Positions 1 through 4,845 of a stretch of DNA of 7,753 bases are shown here, piece after piece. Position numbers and translations under genes: made by a program. The notes under the pieces are model-generated. The model did not search any database. It was not told where the DNA came from and saw nothing but the letters and a program-made list of their open reading frames with translations. The stretch comes from Ilumatobacteraceae bacterium (GTDB taxonomy: Bacteria; Actinomycetota; Acidimicrobiia; Acidimicrobiales; Ilumatobacteraceae): NCBI GenBank assembly GCA_025464045.1, contig JAODBQ010000691.1, forward strand, positions 1 to 7,753, given 5' to 3'. How positions within the stretch are numbered: the stretch's first letter is position 1; every line of letters starts with the position of its first letter.

Positions 1-89
1 GGCGGGATGTCACGCGACCAGACCGTCCTGCCCGCCGGAAGGTGGACGGTCCAGGTGGCGAGACGAGGCAAACGGCCTTCGTTGCGCAT
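1..89 (-). CDS. possible 5' end of an unrecognised divergent gene (partial)
   Basis: Reading leftwards from an ATG at 89, a frame stays open for 29 codons to the window edge. Its peptide begins MRNEGRLPRLATWTVHLPAG. I do not recognise the family and see no domain, signal peptide or metal motif in so short a piece. In favour: about 80% of third codon positions are G or C, and its position facing away from the SDR gene is typical of a divergent start. Against: the fragment is short, the ribosome site is weak (a GCGGA-like sequence about 8 bases upstream), and GC-rich DNA leaves chance frames open. A strong Shine-Dalgarno and mini-ORF lie about 55 bases upstream on the same strand, so this could be the main gene of a leader-controlled unit. 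That link is inference only. Confidence 0.3.
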   Translation of the reverse strand, partial: MRNEGRLPRLATWTVHLPAGRTVWSRDIP

Positions 90-144
90 CCGTGGTCCGC
101 GCTCGAAACGGGTCAGGGTGTGTCCAGTCGCGTCGGGTGTTCGC

Positions 145-189
145 TCAGATCGGAGGAGCTCGCTGCTCGTTGATCTGCCAACGCAACAT
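145..189 (-). CDS. possible 14-residue leader peptide with RAPP near its C-terminus
   Basis: On the minus strand an AGGAGGT sequence (201-195), a full match to the 16S rRNA anti-Shine-Dalgarno, stands 5 bases before an ATG at 189. The frame encodes MLRWQINEQRAPPI and stops with TGA at 147-145. An in-frame ATG at 207 would give a 20-residue version, but it lies upstream of the ribosome site. The peptide has no family match that I can recognise. Its end, Arg-Ala-Pro-Pro, matches the RAPP core of known arrest peptides such as ApdA/ApdP. Those are far longer and precede Sec or YidC genes, so the resemblance may be chance. The codons for Ala-Pro-Pro contain CTCCTC, which can pair with GAGGAG of its own ribosome site. 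A 14-codon frame can easily occur at random; the strong ribosome site is the main support. Confidence 0.3.
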   Translation of the reverse strand: MLRWQINEQRAPPI

Positions 190-194
190 CCGTG

Positions 195-201
195 ACCTCC
201 T
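195..201 (-). promoter_or_regulatory. perfect Shine-Dalgarno AGGAGGT on the minus strand
   Basis: AGGAGGT reads 201 to 195 on the minus strand with a 5-base gap to ATG 189. It is the strongest ribosome-binding sequence I see in the window, yet it serves only a 14-codon frame. This suggests translation initiation here has a regulatory purpose. GAGGAG (202-197) could be masked by CTCCTC (158-153) of the same transcript. Confidence 0.45.
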
Positions 202-236
202 CAACATCAACTCAGGGTGTATGTGTGGATCGGTTC

Positions 237-260
237 GTGCAGGCCCCCCGGGACCCGCAC
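237..260 (-). promoter_or_regulatory. leader hairpin, structured only as minus-strand RNA
   Basis: The 24 bases form a 10-pair stem around a 4-base loop if read as minus-strand RNA: GTGCGGGTCC pairs with GGCCTGCAC-side bases, including two G:U pairs. Read as plus-strand RNA, those two positions become A-C mismatches, so the fold favours a leftward transcript. It would sit in the 5' leader, about 50 bases before ATG 189. It could be a terminator-like or pausing hairpin; no U-tract follows. Confidence 0.3.
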
Positions 261-287
261 CCCAATGCTCCACCCCGGTGTCGCCGT

Positions 288-313
288 CGTCAAGGGTGAG
301 CGCCGTCAAGGGT
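288..313. repeat. 10-bp direct repeat CGTCAAGGGT, 16 bp apart
   Basis: CGTCAAGGGT occurs exactly at 288-297 and again at 304-313. On the minus strand each copy reads ACCCTTGACG and contains a -35-like TTGACG. With a 17-bp spacer, the copy at 293-288 faces GAGCAT (270-265), a poor -10 that keeps A at position 2 and T at position 6. The pair may be tandem -35 elements for a leftward promoter or a direct-repeat operator. The 16-bp period (about 1.5 helical turns) puts the copies on opposite faces of the helix. Confidence 0.35.
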
Positions 314-371
314 TGTTCATGGTTCGGTGCGTGATCTCGTGACCGCTTCTGCGTGGGCCGGCCGGACGGGT

Positions 372-377
372 CACAAT
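372..377 (+). promoter_or_regulatory. -10-like CACAAT for a leaderless SDR transcript
   Basis: CACAAT occupies exactly -12 to -7 if transcription starts at the A of ATG 384. It keeps the critical A at position 2 and T at position 6 of the TANNNT consensus. No Shine-Dalgarno stands before this ATG. Both facts fit a leaderless mRNA, which is common in Actinomycetota. I see no convincing -35. Confidence 0.35.
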
Positions 378-383
378 GGCTGG

Positions 384-1136
384 ATGACCGACCTGTTCGA
401 CCTCAGTGGACGCGTAGCAGTGGTGACCGGCGGGAGCCGTGGGCTCGGGCGCGAGATGGTGCTTGCCTTCGCCGAGCACGGCGCCGACGTGGTGATCGCC
501 AGCCGCAAGCTCGACAACTGCGAAGCCGTCGCCGACGAGGTGCGCGGGATGGGTCGCAAGGCGCTCGCCGTGGCGTACCACGCCGCCTCGTGGGAGGACG
601 CCGACCGCCTCGCCGCCACTGCCCTGGCCGAGTTCGGCAAGGTCGACGTGCTCGTCAACAACGCCGGCATGTCCCCGCTGTACCCGAGCGTCGACGCGAT
701 CACCGAGGACCTCTACGACAAGGTGATGGGCGTCAACCTGAAGGGCCCGTTCCGCCTCTCCGCCAACCTCGGCACGGAGATGATGAAGGGCGACGGCGGC
801 TCGATCATCTTCGTCTCCTCCACCGCGTCGCAGCGGCCGAGCCCCAACGAACTGGTCTACGGCGCGGCGAAGGCCGGCGTGAACAACCTCACGTTCGGGT
901 TGGCGCGCACGTTCGGACCGAAGGTGCGCGTCAACTGCATCGTGCCTGGGCCGTTCCTCACCGACATCTCCAAGGCGTGGGACCTCGAGGACTTCAACGC
1001 CCGCGCCAAGGTCGGGTTCTCGCTCGGCCGTGGCGGCCAGCCGAACGAGGTGGCCGGGGCGGCGCTGTACTTCGCCAGCGACGCGTCGAGCTACACGACC
1101 GGCACGACGTTGAACATCGACGGCGGCCCACGCTGA
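384..1136 (+). CDS. SDR-family NAD(P)-dependent oxidoreductase
   Basis: This is a 250-residue classical short-chain dehydrogenase/reductase, a cytosolic enzyme interconverting an alcohol and a carbonyl with NAD(P)(H). The Rossmann glycine motif TGGSRGLG lies at residues 15-22 and NNAG at 92-95. The catalytic tetrad is N118, S146, Y159 and K163 (YGAAK), and the C-terminus IDGGPR is typical of the family. SRK at 40-42, after the second beta strand, suggests NADP(H) preference. The length is standard. I chose ATG 384 because the protein then begins with the usual short lead into the first beta strand and a -10-like sequence sits at leaderless distance. A GTG at 327 would add 19 residues without family support. 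The substrate cannot be read from sequence; SDRs of this class include 3-oxoacyl and sugar reductases. A hairpin follows, and the next gene starts 77 bp later. Confidence 0.93.
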   Translation: MTDLFDLSGRVAVVTGGSRGLGREMVLAFAEHGADVVIASRKLDNCEAVADEVRGMGRKALAVAYHAASWEDADRLAATALAEFGKVDVLVNNAGMSPLYPSVDAITEDLYDKVMGVNLKGPFRLSANLGTEMMKGDGGSIIFVSSTASQRPSPNELVYGAAKAGVNNLTFGLARTFGPKVRVNCIVPGPFLTDISKAWDLEDFNARAKVGFSLGRGGQPNEVAGAALYFASDASSYTTGTTLNIDGGPR

Positions 1137-1156
1137 TCTCGTGACCCGCTGAGGCG

Positions 1157-1188
1157 CCCGCTCGTCGGGCTGCCGCGAACGAGCAGGG
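1157..1188 (+). terminator. hairpin between the SDR and HAD-GH18 genes
   Basis: CCCGCTCGT (1157-1165) pairs with ACGAGC-A-GGG (1179-1188), giving nine pairs with one bulged A and a 13-base loop. A smaller alternative stem, GCCCG/CGGGC (1156-1160 with 1166-1170), competes with it. There is no T-run, as is common for actinobacterial terminators. It begins 20 bases after the SDR stop, a fitting place to end that transcript. Confidence 0.35.
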
Positions 1189-1197
1189 TGGCACGCG

Positions 1198-1203
1198 TAG
1201 GGT
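1198..1203 (+). promoter_or_regulatory. -10-like TAGGGT before the HAD-GH18 gene
   Basis: TAGGGT fits TANNNT and would start transcription near 1210, leaving about a 4-base leader before ATG 1214. No Shine-Dalgarno is visible, which again suits leaderless or near-leaderless expression. No clear -35 is present, so support is weak. Confidence 0.25.
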
Positions 1204-1213
1204 CGTCGCCGCG

Positions 1214-3295
1214 ATGATTGACGACCGAGCGACCCGGAGCGCACCGGCGCGCCCGGCCGCGGTGCTGTGGGACATGGACGGCACGCTCGTCGACACCGAG
1301 CCGTACTGGATCGCCTCCGAGTACGCGCTCGTCGCCGAGCACGGCGGCACGTGGAGCGACGAGCACGCTCGGGCGATCGTCGGGTTCGACCTGCGCGACG
1401 CGGCGGCGTACATCCGCGAGCACGGCAACGTCGACATGCCGATCGACGACATCGTCAACACCCTGCTCGACGACGTGATCCTGCGCGTCCGCGACAAGGT
1501 GCCGTGGCGGCCCGGGGCGCGGGAGCTGCTGCGCGAGCTGCGCCACAACGGCGTGCCGTGCGCGCTCGTGACGATGTCGTGGCGACGGTTTGCCGAGGCC
1601 GTCGTCGACGCGCTGCCCGACGGTTCGTTCGACCTGTTGGTCACCGGCGACGAGGTCACCAACGGCAAGCCGCACCCGGAGCCGTACACGTCGGCCGCGA
1701 GCTCGCTCGGGTTCGCCGCCAAGGACTGCATCGCGCTGGAGGACTCGCCCACCGGCGTGCGGTCCGCGGTCGCCGCCGGCTGCACCGTCTACGCGATCCC
1801 CAACGTCGTCGACATCCCGCCAGGTCCCGGCTACACGCTGATCGAGTCGTTGCGCGACCTCGACCTGGCCACGCTCGGCGCGGCTGCCGCGTCGGCCACT
1901 CGCACTCGGCGGACGCTGGCGATCGCCGCGGTCGTGACGTTGGTGCTGGTCGCGATCATCGCGGTGCTGGCCACCCGCAGCGACAAGATCGCCGCTCCCC
2001 CGCCGCCCGACATCCCGATCGACGCATGGGCGCCGTACTGGGCGCTCGACATCGCCAACCCGTCCGCGAGTGCGCACGGCACCTGGCTGCGCGACGTGTC
2101 CCCGTTCTGGTTCACCGCGCAGGGCGCGACGCAGATCGTCACTGCTGCGAACCTCGACGGCTCGGCGGGGGACAAGCTGATCTCGACCGCCAAGAGCAAG
2201 GGCGCGCGCGTGGTCCCGTCGATCTTCGACGGGATGCCGCCCGGAGGGATGGCCGCCGTGCTCGCCGATCCCGTCCAGCGCGCGGCGCACGTGCAGGCGA
2301 TCGTCAGCTTCGTCGCGGACGGCCACTACGACGGCGTCGACATCGACTACGAATCGTTCGCGTTCTCCGACGGCCGCAGCACGTGGGATGCCACCCGCGC
2401 GAGCTGGGTCGCCTTCATCACCGAGCTCGGCGCACCGTTGCACGCCGCCGGCAAGACCCTGACGGTGAGCGTGCCGCCGATCCTCGACACCGGCCGCAAC
2501 GGCGACAGCGGGTACTGGGTCTACGACTATGCGGCGATCGGCCCGGTCGTCGACCACATCCGGATCATGGCCTACGACTACTCGACGAGCGAGCCGGGTC
2601 CGGTCGCCCCCCTCGACTACGTCCGCCGCGCGATCGCGGCGGCGAAGGACGCGGTGCACGACGACAGCAAGCTCGTGCTCGGTGTCGGGCTGCACGGCTA
2701 CAACTGGCCGTTGACCACCGACGGCACCTGTCCCGCCGGCACCGCCACGGGCCGCACCGCGGTGAGCGAGGCGAGCATCGACGAGCTGCTGGCCAAGCGG
2801 CAGGCCACGGCGGTGCACGACGCGGTCACCGGCGAGGCGTCGTTCACCTACCAAGCCACGTTCCAGGACGCGACCACCTCGTGCACCCAGACCCGCGAGG
2901 TCCACTACATCGACGCGGAAGGCGCGCGCGAACGCGTCGACCTGGCCCGCACCGCGCGGCTCGGCGGCGTCGCGCTGTGGGCGCTCGGGTACGACAGCCC
3001 GCAGACCTGGGCGCAGATCGGCTCGCTGGCCGCGCCCGCCAACGGGGCGACGACCACGTCGGTGTCCGGTTCGACGCCGGCGACGGGGTCGGGGTCGGGG
3101 TCGGTGATCGGGTCGGGTTCCACCGGCTCCGGTCCCACCGGCTCGACGGCGGGCACGGCGTCGACGCAGGGTGGCGCCGCGTCGACGGTCGGGGGCAGCT
3201 CGACACCGGGGCGGGAGACGTCGGCGCCGGACACATCCGTGGTCACGTCGAACGTCGTCGCGGGCACCGCCGTCGGTACCCCCGTCGCGGAATAG
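1214..3295 (+). CDS. HAD phosphatase - transmembrane helix - GH18-like glycosidase fusion
   Basis: This continuous 693-residue frame joins two enzymes. Residues about 14-215 are a HAD subfamily IA phosphatase: nucleophile D20 and D22 in WDMDGT, T120 of motif II, K152 in GKPHPEP, and E176-D177 in LEDSPTG. These resemble phosphoglycolate phosphatase or beta-phosphoglucomutase. Residues 234-254 form one hydrophobic helix preceded by R230, R232 and R233, so by the positive-inside rule the HAD part is cytoplasmic and the rest external. Residues about 268-606 are a GH18-like barrel with DGVDIDYE at 373-380 (catalytic acid E380), MAYDYS at 452-457 and W589 in ALWALGYDS. It resembles YaaH/SleL-type peptidoglycan or chitin glycosidases. 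C506 and C557 could form a disulfide. A Ser/Thr/Gly-rich tail (about 610-693) ends the protein, with no LPxTG anchor. No stop and no credible internal start separates the halves; only a TTG at 1850 and a GTG inside the helix exist. Substrates are unknown. Confidence 0.88.
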   Translation: MIDDRATRSAPARPAAVLWDMDGTLVDTEPYWIASEYALVAEHGGTWSDEHARAIVGFDLRDAAAYIREHGNVDMPIDDIVNTLLDDVILRVRDKVPWRPGARELLRELRHNGVPCALVTMSWRRFAEAVVDALPDGSFDLLVTGDEVTNGKPHPEPYTSAASSLGFAAKDCIALEDSPTGVRSAVAAGCTVYAIPNVVDIPPGPGYTLIESLRDLDLATLGAAAASATRTRRTLAIAAVVTLVLVAIIAVLATRSDKIAAPPPPDIPIDAWAPYWALDIANPSASAHGTWLRDVSPFWFTAQGATQIVTAANLDGSAGDKLISTAKSKGARVVPSIFDGMPPGGMAAVLADPVQRAAHVQAIVSFVADGHYDGVDIDYESFAFSDGRSTWDATRASWVAFITELGAPLHAAGKTLTVSVPPILDTGRNGDSGYWVYDYAAIGPVVDHIRIMAYDYSTSEPGPVAPLDYVRRAIAAAKDAVHDDSKLVLGVGLHGYNWPLTTDGTCPAGTATGRTAVSEASIDELLAKRQATAVHDAVTGEASFTYQATFQDATTSCTQTREVHYIDAEGARERVDLARTARLGGVALWALGYDSPQTWAQIGSLAAPANGATTTSVSGSTPATGSGSGSVIGSGSTGSGPTGSTAGTASTQGGAASTVGGSSTPGRETSAPDTSVVTSNVVAGTAVGTPVAE
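3085..3117 (+). repeat. GGGGTC tandem repeat with G-quadruplex pattern
   Basis: Three exact GGGGTC hexamers (3085-3102) are followed by two further GGG runs (3110-3112, 3115-3117) with short loops. The stretch encodes the Gly/Ser part of the GH18 protein tail. It could form a quadruplex in the coding strand and may vary in copy number by slippage; each hexamer adds two residues without a frameshift. Confidence 0.5.
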
Positions 3296-3305
3296 TTGCG
3301 CCCGC

Positions 3306-3311
3306 AAGAAT
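3306..3311 (+). promoter_or_regulatory. -10-like AAGAAT before the pirin gene
   Basis: AAGAAT would place transcription start near 3318, seven bases before ATG 3325. An inverted repeat, TTGCG-CC-CGCAA (3296-3307), overlaps it directly after the previous stop and could be an operator half-site pair. Evidence is pattern only. Confidence 0.2.
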
Positions 3312-3324
3312 GTTGGCACCGCGC

Positions 3325-4041
3325 ATGAGCATCACGAGCACGGTCAACATCCAGCACGCCGCCGACCGGTTCCACACCGACATCGACTGGCTCGACTCCT
3401 GGCACTCGTTCAACTTCGGCGGGCACTACCGGCGCGGCGACGGCGGCCACGGCCTCCTCCTCGTCAGCAACGACGACACCGTCGCTGCCGGCGGCGGCTT
3501 CGGCACCCACCCCCACCGTGACATGGAGATCGTCACCTGGGTGCTCTCCGGACGCCTCGAGCATCGCGACAGCGAGGGCAACCACGGCGTGCTGTACCCG
3601 GGCCTCGCCCAGCGGATGAGTGCCGGACGCGGCATCCGCCACAGCGAGCAGAACGCGAGCCAGGACGAGCCCGTCCACTTCGTGCAGATGTGGGTCCCGC
3701 CGGACACGCTCGGCATCGATCCCGGCTACGAGCAGCTCGACGTCAACGCCGCGCTGGATGCGGGCGGCCTCGTGCCGATCGCCTCTGGCCAGGGTCACCC
3801 TGGCACCATCACCATCCACCAGCGCGATGCCGTGCTGTGGGGTGCCCGCCTGCACCCGGGCGAGCGGGTCGACGTGCCCGCCGAGCCGCACGTCCACGTC
3901 TTCGTCGCCGTCGGCAGCGCCGAGCTCGCCGGCCACGGATGGCTGGCAACCGGCGACGCGGCGCGGCTGAGCCTCGCCGGCCCCCTCGAGCTCACCGCCG
4001 GCGACGACGGCGCCGAGCTCCTCATCTGGGCGACCGCCTGA
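3325..4041 (+). CDS. pirin family protein (bicupin metalloprotein)
   Basis: This is a 238-residue cytosolic pirin/YhhW-type bicupin. The N-terminal cupin carries the four metal ligands in the family order: H62 and H64 in GTHPHRDMEIVTWVLSG, then H106 and E108 in GRGIRHSEQN. QMWVPP (121-126) joins it to the shorter C-terminal cupin, which lacks ligands, as in other pirins. Members bind Fe(II) or another divalent metal; some have quercetin 2,3-dioxygenase activity and others act as redox or transcription cofactors. Which applies here cannot be told. Length is normal for the short YhhW-like branch. An in-frame ATG at 3310 would add MLAPR; I prefer 3325 because it gives the usual short lead (MSITST) and sits after a -10-like element, but neither start has a strong ribosome site. 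It follows the HAD-GH18 stop by 29 bp, so read-through co-transcription is possible. Confidence 0.92.
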   Translation: MSITSTVNIQHAADRFHTDIDWLDSWHSFNFGGHYRRGDGGHGLLLVSNDDTVAAGGGFGTHPHRDMEIVTWVLSGRLEHRDSEGNHGVLYPGLAQRMSAGRGIRHSEQNASQDEPVHFVQMWVPPDTLGIDPGYEQLDVNAALDAGGLVPIASGQGHPGTITIHQRDAVLWGARLHPGERVDVPAEPHVHVFVAVGSAELAGHGWLATGDAARLSLAGPLELTAGDDGAELLIWATA

Positions 4042-4065
4042 TCCTGGCCCGGCCGCGACCCAGCC

Positions 4066-4129
4066 CGAGTGGGCGCGGAACCTGCGACATCACGCCGGAC
4101 TCGCGCCCACCCGGGTCGAGTGGGCGCGG
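4066..4129. repeat. 13-bp direct repeat with an inverted copy between (possible terminator)
   Basis: CGAGTGGGCGCGG occurs exactly at 4066-4078 and 4117-4129. Between them, CGCGCCCAC (4102-4110) is the inverse of the core GTGGGCGCG. The inner copy can pair with either outer one; with the right copy it makes a 9-pair GC stem (4102-4110 with 4120-4128) and a 9-base loop. The stem lies 60 bases after the pirin stop and may terminate it. The arrangement also looks like a small dispersed intergenic repeat. Confidence 0.5.
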
Positions 4130-4215
4130 TCGGCTCGAAGCGTGCGGTCCGCAGCGTCAGCGGAACGGAGTCCGGGGGAACGTGATCTCGACCCGCTGGA
4201 GCGACATGCCGGTGC

Positions 4216-4221
4216 CAAGAT
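4216..4221 (+). promoter_or_regulatory. -10-like CAAGAT before the GNAT gene
   Basis: CAAGAT is followed by GG, like the CACAATGG before the SDR gene. It would start transcription near 4228 and give a leader of about 34 bases containing GGGGA (4252-4256), a modest ribosome site 5 bases before TTG 4262. No -35 is clear. The rest of the 4042-4261 gap holds the repeat described above and a small palindrome, TGCGG-T-CCGCA (4143-4153). Confidence 0.25.
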
Positions 4222-4261
4222 GGGGCACGGTGGGTGCGCATCGGCTGACGCGGGGACCGGG

Positions 4262-4837
4262 TTGAGCACCGTCCGCCAAGCGACGGCAGCCGACCTCGGC
4301 CGGATCTGTCGGACCGCGTTGATGGCCTTCGCCGATGACCCGTTGCTGCGCTGGTTCTACCCCGAGCGCGACGAGTACTTCCACCAGGGCCCGTCGGCGT
4401 TCCAGTTCATCGCCCGGCGCTCGGTCGCGCACCACAGCGCGTTCACCACGGATGATGGTGTCGCGGTAGCGATGTTCCTGCCGCCGGGTCGCCCCGAGGT
4501 GGAGGTCGAGCCCCCGCCCGACGCGGTGCCGCCGAGCGGCGAGCTGATGGCGCGCTTCGGGGTGCTCGGCGTGGTGATGGCCGAGCACACGCCACCCGAG
4601 CCGCACTGGTACCTGAACGTGCTCGCCACCCATCCCGACTGGCAGCGTCAGGGCCTCGGGGCGGCCGTGATCGGACCGATCGGCGAGGTCTGCCGTCGCG
4701 ATGGCCTGGCGATGTACCTCGAGACGCAGACGATCGCCAACGTCGCCTACTACACCCACCTCGGGTTCCGGGTGCGCTCGGAGTGGGACGTGCCGCTCGA
4801 CGGACCGCACCTGTGGGGGATGATCCGCGAACCCTGA
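4262..4837 (+). CDS. GNAT family N-acetyltransferase
   Basis: This is a 191-residue single-domain acetyl-CoA-dependent N-acetyltransferase. The N-terminus VRQATAADL is the typical first strand and helix. HWYLNVLATHPDWQRQGLGAAVI (from residue 115) carries the beta4 strand and the pyrophosphate-binding loop Q128-x-x-G131-x-G133. YYTHLGFR (163-170) is the usual motif B with the possible general-acid Tyr. The layout, including HWYL before motif A, resembles puromycin N-acetyltransferase-like members, but the acceptor cannot be inferred. I chose TTG 4262 because the fold begins at once and GGGGA stands 5 bases upstream; ATG 4220 would add 14 residues with no ribosome site or family similarity. The gene converges on the amidohydrolase with only 8 bp between stops. 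Confidence 0.88.
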   Translation: MSTVRQATAADLGRICRTALMAFADDPLLRWFYPERDEYFHQGPSAFQFIARRSVAHHSAFTTDDGVAVAMFLPPGRPEVEVEPPPDAVPPSGELMARFGVLGVVMAEHTPPEPHWYLNVLATHPDWQRQGLGAAVIGPIGEVCRRDGLAMYLETQTIANVAYYTHLGFRVRSEWDVPLDGPHLWGMIREP

Positions 4838-4845
4838 TCGCCGCC

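Noticed and set aside
7..195. 62-codon plus-strand frame at the left edge
   Set aside because: Only about 70% of third positions are G or C, against nearly all in the true genes here. It has no ribosome site or recognisable domain, and the minus strand has better signals.
240..265. C-rich loop reminiscent of the 6C RNA
   Set aside because: Only one C run and one hairpin are present, while 6C RNA has two C-loop hairpins. The fold also suits the opposite strand better.
92..334. 80-codon plus-strand frame with a CxC and several Cys
   Set aside because: It has no family resemblance, and it covers the hairpin and direct repeats that look regulatory. The GGAGGAG at 152-158 precedes no convincing start.
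1850..1915. Separate translation start for the GH18 half
   Set aside because: The only in-frame candidates are TTG 1850 without a ribosome site and a GTG inside the membrane helix. A single fused protein is simpler.
1091..3319. 742-codon open frame on the minus strand opposite the HAD-GH18 gene
   Set aside because: Its product is Arg/Gly/Ala/Val-rich with no domain. The plus strand carries complete HAD and GH18 motifs, so this is a shadow of GC-rich codon use.
1267..3324. Long plus-strand extension upstream of the pirin gene in the same frame
   Set aside because: The extension is out of frame with the HAD-GH18 gene and Arg-rich. Pirin similarity begins only at about 3325.
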